A stretch of 64,000 nucleotides of DNA from Mycoplasmatota bacterium (GCA_018394315.1 CP074575.1:771501-835500), one strand, 5' to 3'. Shown: positions 10,575 through 19,152, numbered from the stretch's first letter. The notes: generated by a model from the sequence alone, not told the origin. Translations and numbers: made by a program.

Positions 10575-11420
10575 ATGTTTAATTATTTTATAAATGGACG
10601 TAAAAAAGCAATAAACATGTTTATGATACCAGGTGGACTTTTGGCTATTATTGGTTTTTTAGGAGGATTTGCACAAGGTAGTGGGTCACCAATATTTTAC
10701 TTTTTGATTTTTATTGGCGTTATTCTAATTATTATAGGTTCAAGTAAAGTAAGGAATTTATCAATAGAATTTAAGAATAAGTTTTTGGTTGAGTTATTAA
10801 ATAAAAAATTTACGAACGTGATATTTGATGCATCAAATGGTATTAGCCGAAGTGAGGTAAGAAAGGCAGAGATGTTACCAAGAGGTGATAGATTCAAATC
10901 AAATGATTATATAAGTGCCGAATACGATGGAGTAAACTTTAAAATGAGCGATATTCTTATTCAAGAAAGACATAGTGATGGTAAGAATACTCGTTATGTT
11001 ACAGTGTTTAAAGGACCATTTATGGAATTTGATTTCCATAAAGAAGTAGTTGGGAAAATGCAGGTTAGAGAAAAATCTCGTATTAGCTTGTTTGATAGAT
11101 ATGAACGTATTAAGTTAGAAGGTGTTGAGTTTAATAAAACTTTTAAAGTGTATGCCACTGATTCTCATACGGCATTTTATGTCTTGACTCCTACTATTAT
11201 GGAAAAACTAATTGAAATAGAAAATGATTATCCTGGTACATTTTATTTGTCTTTTATTGAAGGTAAAATATATATAGCACTTGATAATAGACGGGATAAT
11301 TTTGAAATCGGGGTCTTCAAGAAGATAGATGAGTCCTTGATAAATGAGTTTGAAAACCAGTTAAAAATAATCAGTGATATAATTGTTGATTTAAGGCTGA
11401 ATAGTAAGTTATTTAAATAA
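10575..11420 (+). CDS. DUF3137 membrane protein
   Basis: Its function is unknown. The 281 residues start with two hydrophobic helices (about 14-30 and 38-56: FMIPGGLLAIIGFLGGF, FYFLIFIGVILIIIGSS), followed by a soluble region. That region has the DUF3137 pattern: FKGPFMEFDFHKEV, then FNKTFKVYATDSHTAFYVLTP, then EGKIYIALDNRRDNFEI. DUF3137 genes are often next to lemA, as here (lemA is 150 bases downstream), so the pair may act together in the membrane; that is inference from context. The ATG follows GTAGGGGG. A decayed copy of the last exon-sized piece of this gene lies immediately downstream. Confidence 0.85.
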   Translation: MFNYFINGRKKAINMFMIPGGLLAIIGFLGGFAQGSGSPIFYFLIFIGVILIIIGSSKVRNLSIEFKNKFLVELLNKKFTNVIFDASNGISRSEVRKAEMLPRGDRFKSNDYISAEYDGVNFKMSDILIQERHSDGKNTRYVTVFKGPFMEFDFHKEVVGKMQVREKSRISLFDRYERIKLEGVEFNKTFKVYATDSHTAFYVLTPTIMEKLIEIENDYPGTFYLSFIEGKIYIALDNRRDNFEIGVFKKIDESLINEFENQLKIISDIIVDLRLNSKLFK

Positions 11421-11460
11421 GATTGAATACGGATGATTTGGATAATGAGATATGATATAA

Positions 11461-11553
11461 TTAGAAAAAAATAAGGATAATTTTGAAATTCAATTATCAA
11501 TGATCAAAGAGATTATTGAAGAATTAAAATTAAGTAGTAGAATCTTTAAATAA
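11461..11553 (+). pseudogene. Remnant of a second DUF3137 gene (C-terminal 30 codons)
   Basis: An open stretch ending in TAA at 11551-11553 encodes LEKNKDNFEI followed by QLSMIKEIIEELKLSSRIFK. This mirrors the end of the preceding gene (RRDNFEI ... QLKIISDIIVDLRLNSKLFK) with about 16 residues missing in between. There is no start codon or SD at its 5' end. It is best read as the scar of a tandem duplication that decayed by deletion. Confidence 0.75.
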
Positions 11554-11569
11554 GGAAGGGTGAAATAAA

Positions 11570-12106
11570 ATGTGGATAGGAATCGGTATTGCAGTTGCTG
11601 TTTTAGGGATATGGTATATTGGAACTTATAATAGTTTTAGATCTTTAGATATAAAAATCGAAGAGGCATTATCGGGTATTGATGTTGCTTTAACAAAGAG
11701 ATTTGATACATTAACAAAGATGTGGGATTTAGCTAAGAAGTATATGAAACATGAGGAAGGCACTTTAACGAAAGTAGTTGAACTTCGTCAAAAAAATAGC
11801 GGTACTTTAAAAGATGCTCAAGAATTAAGCGATGAAATGACTAAATTACAAGCTGGATTAAACGTTGTTGTTGAACAGTATCCAGACTTAAAAAGTAATC
11901 AAACAATTCAAGAGGTGCAACAAGCTTCGTTTAATGTTGAAGAACATTTACAAGCTGCAAGAAGACTTTATAATAGTAATGTTTCAATCTACAATCAAAA
12001 GATGGTGATGTTTCCATCAAGTATTGTTGCAGGAATAATTAGCGCAACTAAAAAGGACTTCTTTGAAGCTGAAGCGTCTAAAAGAGAAGATGTAAAATTT
12101 GACTAA
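11570..12106 (+). CDS. lemA: LemA family protein
   Basis: This is a membrane-anchored protein of unknown biochemical role. The 178 residues have one N-terminal transmembrane helix (about 2-20, IGIGIAVAVLGIWYIGTY) followed by an all-helical outer domain. The family hallmark segment is present: LDIKIEEALSGIDVALTKRF, then KYMKHEEGTL. The C-terminal region (NQKMVMFPSSIVAGI) is also typical. GGAAGGGTG precedes ATG 11570. It follows DUF3137, the common partner of LemA proteins. A terminator begins within its stop codon, so the glpK-DUF3137-lemA run ends here. Confidence 0.93.
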   Translation: MWIGIGIAVAVLGIWYIGTYNSFRSLDIKIEEALSGIDVALTKRFDTLTKMWDLAKKYMKHEEGTLTKVVELRQKNSGTLKDAQELSDEMTKLQAGLNVVVEQYPDLKSNQTIQEVQQASFNVEEHLQAARRLYNSNVSIYNQKMVMFPSSIVAGIISATKKDFFEAEASKREDVKFD

Positions 12107-12127
12107 TCCCATTTGGGATTTTCTTTT
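12105..12127 (+). terminator. Terminator after lemA
   Basis: AATCCC (12105-12110) pairs with GGGATT (12115-12120) across the loop ATTT, followed by TTCTTTT. The stem overlaps the last two bases of the lemA stop codon. Confidence 0.75.
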
Positions 12128-12154
12128 GTGAATAGAGTGAAAATGTAGTATAAT
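12126..12154 (+). promoter_or_regulatory. Promoter of gltX
   Basis: TTGTGA (12126-12131), 17-base spacer, TATAAT (12149-12154). The -35 overlaps the T tail of the lemA terminator. Confidence 0.75.
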
Positions 12155-12196
12155 ATAAGTTGATTTTAAAAAAGAATAGGAATTGAGGTTTATAAA

Positions 12197-13609
12197 ATGG
12201 TTAGAACAAGATTTGCTCCAAGTCCTACTGGTTTTATTCATGTAGGAAATTTAAGAAGTGCGATATTTACATATTTAATTGCTAAGAGTAATAAAAACGG
12301 AAAGTTTTTACTTAGGATAGAAGATACTGACCGTGGACGTTACGTTGAAGGTGCGACAGAAGTTATTTACAATACACTTAAAACTTGTGGATTACTTTGG
12401 GACGAAGGTCCAGACGTTGGCGGGGAATATGGACCATATATTCAAAGTGAAAGGATGGAATCTTATAAAGAATATGCAGAAGAACTAGTTGAAAAAGGTG
12501 AAGCATATTACTGTTTTTGTTCAGAAGAGAGACTAAATTCTTTACGTGAAACTTCACAAGCAAAGAAAGAAAACTTTTTATATGATGGATATTGTAAATC
12601 GTTATCGAAGGAAGAAATTGAGGATAAATTAAAAAGTGGAGAAAAATATGTAATAAGACAAATTACACCAAATGAAGGTGAAACATCATTTGAGTGTCAA
12701 GTATATGGTAAAATTAGTATTGATAACGATCAAATTGAGGATCAAATTCTACTTAAGTCTGATGGTTATCCTACTTATAATTTTGCTAATGTTATTGATG
12801 ATCATTTAATGAATATTACCCATGTTGTAAGAGGAAATGAGTATTTGACATCAACTCCTAAATATACATTACTTTATAGATCCTTTGGGTGGGATGAACC
12901 AACTTATGTACATTTGCCACATGTAATTAAAGAAAACGGAAAGAAGCTATCAAAAAGAGACGGTGATGCTTATTTCATGGACTTTATACAAAAAGGTTAT
13001 TTGCCTGAAGCAATTGTTAATTACTTAGCTTTACTTGGATGGAGTCCAGAAGGAAAAAAAGAAATTTTTACACTTTCACAGTTAGAAAAAATCTTTAGTA
13101 TAAAAAGAATAAATAAATCTCCAGCTGTATTTGATATTAAGAAGTTGAATTGGGTTAATAGTAGCTATATGAAAAAATTACCGGATGATAGCTTTGTAGA
13201 TTTATGTATACCACATTTAAATAATGCAGGTATTGATACACTAGATAGAGAATGGCTTACGAAACTATGTGTTTTGTTTAAAGATCGTTTGAACAATACA
13301 TTTGAAATAGTAGATCATTACAACGATTTATTTAATAAAGAATTTTCTATTGATGGTGAAGCATTAGAATTTATGCAAAATGAGGGTACAGATGCTACTG
13401 TAAAGATATTCAAGGAAAAACTAGAATCTATTGAATGGAACAGTGAAAATATTAAAAATGCAATTAATGAGACGGGAATAGACGCTGGAGTAAAAGGTAA
13501 GATGTTGTTTATGCCATGCCGTATCGCAACGACTGGTGTAATGCATGGCCCAGATTTACCTAAGGCATTAGAATTACTAGGAAAAGAAGAAATACTAGCC
13601 AGAATGTAA
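12197..13609 (+). CDS. gltX: Glutamyl-tRNA synthetase
   Basis: This class I aminoacyl-tRNA synthetase charges tRNA-Glu (and, in relatives without GlnRS, also tRNA-Gln). The 470 residues show the HIGH-type motif in RFAPSPTGFIHVGNLRSA and the KMSKS-type motif KKLSKRDGDAYF, plus the conserved WDEGPDVGGEYGPYIQSER. The length is normal for bacterial GltX. ATG 12197 is preceded by TTGAGGT. The position upstream of cysS, mrnC and rlmB matches the Bacillus gltX-cysE-cysS order, except that a lipoprotein gene stands where cysE would be. Confidence 0.98.
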   Translation: MVRTRFAPSPTGFIHVGNLRSAIFTYLIAKSNKNGKFLLRIEDTDRGRYVEGATEVIYNTLKTCGLLWDEGPDVGGEYGPYIQSERMESYKEYAEELVEKGEAYYCFCSEERLNSLRETSQAKKENFLYDGYCKSLSKEEIEDKLKSGEKYVIRQITPNEGETSFECQVYGKISIDNDQIEDQILLKSDGYPTYNFANVIDDHLMNITHVVRGNEYLTSTPKYTLLYRSFGWDEPTYVHLPHVIKENGKKLSKRDGDAYFMDFIQKGYLPEAIVNYLALLGWSPEGKKEIFTLSQLEKIFSIKRINKSPAVFDIKKLNWVNSSYMKKLPDDSFVDLCIPHLNNAGIDTLDREWLTKLCVLFKDRLNNTFEIVDHYNDLFNKEFSIDGEALEFMQNEGTDATVKIFKEKLESIEWNSENIKNAINETGIDAGVKGKMLFMPCRIATTGVMHGPDLPKALELLGKEEILARM

Positions 13610-13625
13610 ACAAAGAGGTTATATT

Positions 13626-15485
13626 ATGAAGAAGTTATGGTTCGTTATTGTCTTAATTATATTAAGTGCATGTACAACTGAATCGTTAGAACTCAAAGAA
13701 AAGATCGCAACTGAAATGGCTAGAGTTGCGAGTTTTGAGGTTAATGAAGTATTTAGTTTGAAACAGTATGGAAGAAACAATGATGCTCCTGATAACAGAA
13801 CCATAACAATTGATAATAAAATTAGATATGACGAAGATGTTATTTATACAATAAATTCAATGAAAGAAGATTTAGACTTGCATAATGTTGAAACAAGAAA
13901 AATATATTCTTTCGAAAGCTATAAAGACTGGTTTAATAATGTTGCATTTGTAAGCGATACAGAATCTGATTGGTATGAAGTTGAATTATCTCAAATGCAT
14001 AAAATCGGTATGGGATCTATAGATCCGATTTCTATTATGAATATGATTTTAGATGAAAGTAAGGACTTAGATAATAGTCAAATCGAAAATTCGAACTATA
14101 TAGTTACCGATATTCCAAGTGATTTATTTGAAGAGATGTTTGGATCAAGTGTTTTTAGATTTATTGATATGAGTTCACCAGGTTCTCCACATAAAGTGGG
14201 ATATCCATATAAAGTGGAAGTAAGTATAAAGTATGATGATGATAATAAAATAGAATTTATTGATTTTGACTTATCTGATTTATTAAAAAAATATAGAGAT
14301 TATTATAACTATGAGATTGAGATTGATAGTGTAATTACATTTCTTACTGCTAACTTAAGACTTGAGTTTTTGAATTATAATCAAATAGATATAGAATTTG
14401 ATGAGGAAACTATTGATTGGGTATTAGATAAGGACTATGAAATAGAGATAGGTGATAAAGAGAGTTATGCATTAAATCAAGAATTTGGTAAAGTATCTGC
14501 AAATATCGAATACATTAACACCACTGATGATTATAATATTGATGTAAACTTGGAACTGAATAAGAACATAAAATATTTATATTATGAACTTTATTTTTAT
14601 TCTAAAGAGGAATTGATTGAAGGATACTATTCTTATTGGAATAATGCAGTAGCATTTGATATTCTTCCACTTCTAGAAACAAGGAGTAAAGAGAAAATTG
14701 ATCAAATATATTTTAAAATGAGATATGCAACTAATGAATCATCGTCAATTAAGGAAGTTAAATCTGTAGTAGAGTATAGTATAAATGAACCAGTCCATGA
14801 AATAGATTTAGATATTAGAGAATTTACCGACGAACCAAAAGATGTAGTTCCAAATGTATTGGTGGAGCATACTGGATTTGATAAAGAATTAAAAACATAC
14901 AACATGTATATAGATTTGTACTCTAAGATCGATGTAAGACATGCCGATATAACATTTCATGTTTATCTAGATGATGAACGAAAGTCGGTTTTTCATAGAA
15001 AAGACTTGGATTTAAAGCTTAATGAGCATCTTTCTTTCATTGAAGAGATATCTTATATGCCAGATGCAATATATGTTGATATAAGTTATAACTCATCTTA
15101 TTTAGTATCTGATAGAACTAAAATCAACTTAGATTTTAAGGCAATAGAAGGAGCTTTTGATTATAGTATATATAAAGAATCAGAATCTACTAGAGTTACG
15201 ATAGTCGAATTCCAAGATGTTAAGTGGTTCGCATTTAAATATAGATTTAACATAGACTTTTCTCTAACATTAGATGATTTCAATGCTTATATCTATTTTG
15301 TTGATGATGAGAAAAACTTAATAGGATGGGAATATGTATATCAAGTAGAAACCGAAAATACCTATGATTTTGTTTCGAGGTTATATGACGAGAAAATAGA
15401 TAAGATATTTATTGATATAAATTATAGTACTGATGATTTAAATAGTGAAAAAATCACTGGAGTAATTATTACGCCTATTGAATAA
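13626..15485 (+). CDS. Large lipoprotein of unknown function with three C-terminal repeats
   Basis: I do not recognise a named family. The 619 residues begin with a lipoprotein signal peptide (KKLWFVIVLIILSAC, lipobox LSAC with Cys17), so the mature protein should be anchored outside the membrane. Residues 20-270 are rich in acidic and aromatic residues and recall substrate-free carrier lipoproteins. The remainder is built of three beta-rich units of about 115 residues. Their ends look alike: KIDQIYFKMRYATNESSS (near 358), MPDAIYVDISYNSSYL (near 478) and KIDKIFIDINYSTDDL (near 590). ATG 13626 follows AGAGGT, 16 bases after gltX. It stands between gltX and cysS where Bacillus has cysE, but no serine acetyltransferase features are present. 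Confidence 0.8.
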   Translation: MKKLWFVIVLIILSACTTESLELKEKIATEMARVASFEVNEVFSLKQYGRNNDAPDNRTITIDNKIRYDEDVIYTINSMKEDLDLHNVETRKIYSFESYKDWFNNVAFVSDTESDWYEVELSQMHKIGMGSIDPISIMNMILDESKDLDNSQIENSNYIVTDIPSDLFEEMFGSSVFRFIDMSSPGSPHKVGYPYKVEVSIKYDDDNKIEFIDFDLSDLLKKYRDYYNYEIEIDSVITFLTANLRLEFLNYNQIDIEFDEETIDWVLDKDYEIEIGDKESYALNQEFGKVSANIEYINTTDDYNIDVNLELNKNIKYLYYELYFYSKEELIEGYYSYWNNAVAFDILPLLETRSKEKIDQIYFKMRYATNESSSIKEVKSVVEYSINEPVHEIDLDIREFTDEPKDVVPNVLVEHTGFDKELKTYNMYIDLYSKIDVRHADITFHVYLDDERKSVFHRKDLDLKLNEHLSFIEEISYMPDAIYVDISYNSSYLVSDRTKINLDFKAIEGAFDYSIYKESESTRVTIVEFQDVKWFAFKYRFNIDFSLTLDDFNAYIYFVDDEKNLIGWEYVYQVETENTYDFVSRLYDEKIDKIFIDINYSTDDLNSEKITGVIITPIE

Positions 15486-15505
15486 AATTATTCAAATGAA
15501 TTTAT

Positions 15506-15534
15506 TAGAAATGATAGAAAAAATAAATTATAAT
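15506..15534 (+). promoter_or_regulatory. Possible promoter of the cysS cluster
   Basis: TATAAT (15529-15534) with TAGAAA (15506-15511) 17 bases upstream. The -35 is weak, so this is a candidate only. Confidence 0.4.
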
Positions 15535-15551
15535 TAAGTGGGGTGGTTTGA

Positions 15552-16880
15552 TTGAATATATATAATACTTTAAGTAATAGATTAGAAGAATTCAAGCCAA
15601 TAGAGAAAAATAAAGTAAGAATGTATGTTTGTGGACCTACCGTTTACAATTACATACATATTGGTAATGCTAGACCAGTTGTTTTTTTCGATGTTGTTAG
15701 AAGATATTTTCTTTATTTAGGTTATGATGTAAAGTTTGCATCTAATTTAACTGACGTAAATGATAAGATATATTTACAGACATTAAAAGAAAATATTGAT
15801 GAACTAGCAATAGCAAAAAAATATTCAGATGCATTTTTAGAGGATGCTCAGAATTTGAATTCTCTACCAGCAGATGTTGTTCCGAGAGTTACTGAGTATA
15901 TAGAAAAAATAGTTAAGTATGTGGAACAACTGATTGAAAAAGGATTCGCTTATGAGTCGGATGGAGATGTTTACTTTAGAGTTACAAAACTTAAAGAGTA
16001 TGGTAAACTAAGTGGACAGAAAATTGATGATTTAATTTCTGGTGCAAGAGTTGAACTTAATGAAAAGAAAGAAAATCCATTAGATTTCATGTTATGGAAA
16101 CATAATACTGAAGGTAATACTTACGATGCTCCATTTGGTGATGGGAGACCTGGATGGCATACTGAGTGTAGCGCAATGATTGATGATATATTTGCTGGAG
16201 AAGTAGATATTCATGGTGGAGGTAGTGATCTAAGATTTCCGCATCATGAAAATGAGCTTGCTCAAACTAAAGCTTTACATGGAAGAAATCTTGCTCGCAT
16301 TTGGATGCATAATGGTAGATTAGACTTAAATGATGATAAAATGAGTAAGTCTTTAGGAAATACGATTCTAGTAAGAGATTTATTGAAAGAGTATGATGCT
16401 AACGCTTATAGATTGTTACTATTATCTACTTATTATAGAAGTCCTATTAACTATACAACTGAATTAATGGATTATTTTAAGAATGAGTACGAGAAAGTTT
16501 TAAGAGCTAAGAAACAGTTGTTTTTGGATCTCGATTTAAATGATGCATTTTCTGATGATGTTTTCGATGAGGCTTCAATAACGGAGCTAGAGAAGGCAAT
16601 GAACGATGATTTTAATACACCAAATGTAATAACGGGGTTACAAAGTTTAGTAAAAAGAATTAATGTATCGTTAAGAGGTAAAGATAATAAGGATATACTT
16701 GTCTCTTTGTACAATAGTCTAGAAACTTATTTATATGTTCTAGGACTTAAGATAGATTTAGAGCGAATGGAATCAAGTGATAAAGAATTATATTTATTAT
16801 GGCAAGGTGCAAGAAAAAATAAAGAATTTGATAAAGCTGATGAGTATCGTAAAGAATTAGTGCAAAAAGGAATTATCTAA
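15552..16880 (+). CDS. cysS: Cysteinyl-tRNA synthetase
   Basis: This class I synthetase attaches cysteine to tRNA-Cys. The 442 residues show the zinc-binding first Cys in MYVCGPTVYNYIHIGNARP (HIGH form HIGN), further zinc ligands in HTECSAM and HHENELAQ, and KMSKSLGN. It is a little shorter than the usual 460-470 residues, mainly at the C-terminus, where the last tRNA-binding domain is compact. Translation most likely begins at TTG 15552, directly after GGGGTGG; no ATG is available before the conserved MYVCGPT region. The stop overlaps the mrnC start (TAATG). Confidence 0.96.
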   Translation: MNIYNTLSNRLEEFKPIEKNKVRMYVCGPTVYNYIHIGNARPVVFFDVVRRYFLYLGYDVKFASNLTDVNDKIYLQTLKENIDELAIAKKYSDAFLEDAQNLNSLPADVVPRVTEYIEKIVKYVEQLIEKGFAYESDGDVYFRVTKLKEYGKLSGQKIDDLISGARVELNEKKENPLDFMLWKHNTEGNTYDAPFGDGRPGWHTECSAMIDDIFAGEVDIHGGGSDLRFPHHENELAQTKALHGRNLARIWMHNGRLDLNDDKMSKSLGNTILVRDLLKEYDANAYRLLLLSTYYRSPINYTTELMDYFKNEYEKVLRAKKQLFLDLDLNDAFSDDVFDEASITELEKAMNDDFNTPNVITGLQSLVKRINVSLRGKDNKDILVSLYNSLETYLYVLGLKIDLERMESSDKELYLLWQGARKNKEFDKADEYRKELVQKGII

Positions 16881-17248
16881 TGAATGGATTAAGTTATGCT
16901 TATTTAGGTGATGCAGTCTATGAACTTAAAGTGCGCGAGCATTTAATTAACAAGGGTATTTTTGTAATTAACAAGTTACACAATGAAGCTGTTAAGTTTA
17001 CGAGTGCAAAATCTCAAAGTTACGTTATACGAAAGTTAATTGATGATGAGCTCTTAAGTGAGAAAGAGTATAAAATGTTTAAACTTGGAAGAAATTCAGA
17101 TGCAAAACAAGGAAAGAAATCTGCAAGCATGATGGAGTATAAACACTCAACAGGATTAGAATCACTAATTGGGTACTTATATATTAAAGATATAGATAGA
17201 TTGAATGAAATTATGAGGATTATTATTAAAACCATTGAGGAGAGATAG
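16880..17248 (+). CDS. mrnC: Mini-ribonuclease III
   Basis: This is an RNase III catalytic domain without a double-stranded-RNA-binding domain; in Bacillus it matures the ends of 23S rRNA. The 122 residues contain the catalytic acidic motif AYLGDAVYELKVREHL and the second helix TGLESLIGYLYI carrying the other metal-binding acidic residue. The ATG shares its A with the cysS stop, so it is translationally coupled. rlmB follows, the same order as in Bacillus. Confidence 0.94.
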   Translation: MNGLSYAYLGDAVYELKVREHLINKGIFVINKLHNEAVKFTSAKSQSYVIRKLIDDELLSEKEYKMFKLGRNSDAKQGKKSASMMEYKHSTGLESLIGYLYIKDIDRLNEIMRIIIKTIEER

Positions 17249-17249
17249 G

Positions 17250-17966
17250 ATGCCAAACAAAATTTTTGGAAGAAACGTAGTATTGAATGCAGTTGAGGCT
17301 AACAGAAAATTTTTTGAAATCTATGTTAGTTATCAGAGTCTACAGACTTGCGAGGATGTACTTAAATATGCAAATGACAGACATGTTAAAATCAATATTT
17401 TATCTCGTAAAGAAATGGATTTAAAATTTCCAAATGATAAACATCAAGGAATAGTAGCCTTTGTAGAGGATTATCAGTATTTTGATTTAGATAAAATAAT
17501 AGAAAACAACGACAGTCCGTTTCTTGTTATATTAGATGGGCTTGAAGATCCACACAATTTAGGAGCTATTTTAAGGACTGCAGATGCCACCAATGTGGAT
17601 TGCGTAATTATCCCTAAAAATAGATCTGTTGGATTAAATTCAACCGTAGCAAAAGTCTCAACGGGTGCAATCGAGCATGTTCCAGTTGCTCAAGTAACTA
17701 ATTTGACTCAAACTATAAAAAAAATCAAAGAGCATGGAATTTGGGTTGTGGGTGCAGATACTGATTCTGAGATGAAGTATAATGAAATAGATGGCAATAT
17801 GAGAATAGCTTTAGTAATTGGTTCTGAGGGTAAAGGAATAAGTAGATTAGTAAAGGAACAATGTGATTATTTGGTTAATATTCCTATGAACGGACATGTT
17901 AATTCACTGAATGCATCCGTATCGGCTGCATTGCTTATGTATCAAGTATTTAATGATCGAAATTAA
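17250..17966 (+). CDS. rlmB: 23S rRNA (guanosine-2'-O)-methyltransferase, TrmH/RlmB family
   Basis: This SPOUT-type SAM-dependent 2'-O-methyltransferase corresponds to YacO in Bacillus. The 238 residues have the N-terminal substrate-binding domain (KIFGRNVVLNAVEAN) and the trefoil-knot core with GLEDPHNLGAILRTADA, VIGSEGKGISRLV and the C-terminal knot IPMNGHVNSLNASVSAALL. I chose ATG 17250, just after the mrnC stop and an AGGAGAG SD; the longer frame from 17235 lies inside mrnC. Exact rRNA target is inferred from family only. Confidence 0.93.
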   Translation: MPNKIFGRNVVLNAVEANRKFFEIYVSYQSLQTCEDVLKYANDRHVKINILSRKEMDLKFPNDKHQGIVAFVEDYQYFDLDKIIENNDSPFLVILDGLEDPHNLGAILRTADATNVDCVIIPKNRSVGLNSTVAKVSTGAIEHVPVAQVTNLTQTIKKIKEHGIWVVGADTDSEMKYNEIDGNMRIALVIGSEGKGISRLVKEQCDYLVNIPMNGHVNSLNASVSAALLMYQVFNDRN

Positions 17967-17999
17967 GATTGGAGTGAATTAATAATTAATGATTATGAA

Positions 18000-18512
18000 T
18001 TGTTATATTTAATAAGTGAAGGAAATGAAAAAGCATTAGAAATAATGTTAGAAAAATATAAGAAACTAATTCTTTCTAAAATATACCGATTTAACATAAG
18101 ACAAAATCAAAAAGAAGATTATTTTCAAGAAGGGTGTTCTATTCTTCTTGAAGCAATTAAAGTTTTCAACCCCAAGTTTAACAAAACGTTTACGAGATTC
18201 TTTGAGTTATTACTTGTTCGTAGATTTATGAGTTTACTAAAAAAAGAGAGTAAGACACTTTACTCAATAAGTGATGAGGATTTAAGTAAGTTCATTGTAA
18301 AGGAAGAAGAAGTGATTATGATTCAAGATAATCATTTGGATTTAGCTAAGGAAACATTAAGCGAAGTGGAGTATTTGATTTTCTACGAATTATATTATTT
18401 GGAGAATGGTATTCGAGAAACGTCTATGAAACTTGGATATAGTGAAAAAAGAATATATAATGCTATATATCGAATTAAGAATAAAATGAAAACCTTGGTA
18501 GTGGTTTCTTGA
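18000..18512 (+). CDS. sigH: Divergent sigma-70 family factor at the sigH locus
   Basis: By position (rlmB-x-rpmG-secE-nusG) this is the homologue of Bacillus sigma-H, an alternative factor for transition-phase and early sporulation genes. The roughly 170-residue protein is divergent. Region 2 is visible (ALEIMLEKYKKLILSKIYRF, then QKEDYFQEGCSILLEAIKVF), with a region 4 helix-turn-helix at the end (ETSMKLGYSEKRIYNAIYRI). TTG 18000 is the only standard start in frame that keeps region 2, but it lacks an SD at a usable distance. The SD GGAG at 17971-17974 fits ATA 17982 or ATT 17985 instead, which would add the family-like N-terminus NDYEL. Bacillus yacP, normally before sigH, is missing. Confidence 0.75.
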   Translation: MLYLISEGNEKALEIMLEKYKKLILSKIYRFNIRQNQKEDYFQEGCSILLEAIKVFNPKFNKTFTRFFELLLVRRFMSLLKKESKTLYSISDEDLSKFIVKEEEVIMIQDNHLDLAKETLSEVEYLIFYELYYLENGIRETSMKLGYSEKRIYNAIYRIKNKMKTLVVVS

Positions 18513-18537
18513 CATTTAATTGGAAGTTTGATATATT
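18509..18537 (+). promoter_or_regulatory. Promoter of rpmG-secE-nusG
   Basis: TTGACA (18509-18514), 17 bases, TATATT (18532-18537). The -35 overlaps the TGA stop of the sigma factor gene. Confidence 0.8.
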
Positions 18538-18562
18538 TTTATAGCATAAAAGGGTAGATAAT

Positions 18563-18709
18563 ATGAGAAAAAAAGTAATTTTGGTCTGTACTGAGTGTAT
18601 GTCAAGAAACTACACTAGGGAGAAGAACGCAACTTCTAATGAGAGATTAGAAGTTAAAAAGTATTGTAAAAAGTGTAATAGGCATACTATCCATAAAGAG
18701 ACTAAGTAA
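18563..18709 (+). CDS. rpmG: 50S ribosomal protein L33
   Basis: This 48-residue large-subunit protein was found by translating the gap between the sigma factor and secE. It keeps all four zinc cysteines (Cys9, Cys12, Cys35, Cys38 in VCTEC and YCKKCN), so it is the zinc-containing C+ paralogue type. The conserved ending [10 protein letters not shown] is present. ATG 18563 follows AAGGGTAG. The order rpmG-secE-nusG is the standard bacterial one. Confidence 0.95.
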   Translation: MRKKVILVCTECMSRNYTREKNATSNERLEVKKYCKKCNRHTIHKETK

Positions 18710-18750
18710 TTTATATAAAGTTGATGTTAATCATCACAGGAGGAATTATT

Positions 18751-19143
18751 ATGAGTGAGAAAAAGAAAAATAGAGTATGGGAAATTGTAACAAAGGACTA
18801 CAAATATGAAAGTGTAATATTGACAGTTATTTCGATAGTGATAATGATAATATCTGCATATATAATTAATGGTACTTTAACTATTAGACCTAGCTTTCCT
18901 GTTTTAGGAACATATCCACTAGTTTCTGCGATTGTATTTTTTGTAGCAGGATTTGTTGGACTAGTTGTTGGAAGTTGGCCAATCTTTAAACCTTCTTTCA
19001 AAGAGGTTAATAGATTAACACCACCTACTAAAAAGACTTACGGTGATCATATTGTTAAAGTATTTACATTCATTCTTGGATTAACTGCGATATTTTTGGT
19101 TTACGATTCAATCATGAATGTGTTTATTAAATTGTTTCAATAG
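18751..19143 (+). CDS. secE: Preprotein translocase subunit SecE, extended three-helix form
   Basis: It stabilises SecY in the protein export channel. The C-terminal half has the SecE signature: an amphipathic segment FKEVNRLTPPTKKTYGDHIV followed by one transmembrane helix (VFTFILGLTAIFLVYDSIM). Most Bacillota SecE proteins are 55-75 residues with one helix. This one is 130 residues with two extra hydrophobic segments (about 25-45 and 58-82), as in the three-helix SecE of E. coli. AGGAGG at 18738-18743 supports ATG 18751; the 10 codons upstream in frame are not coding. Position before nusG confirms identity. Confidence 0.9.
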   Translation: MSEKKKNRVWEIVTKDYKYESVILTVISIVIMIISAYIINGTLTIRPSFPVLGTYPLVSAIVFFVAGFVGLVVGSWPIFKPSFKEVNRLTPPTKKTYGDHIVKVFTFILGLTAIFLVYDSIMNVFIKLFQ

Positions 19144-19152
19144 GAGAATATA

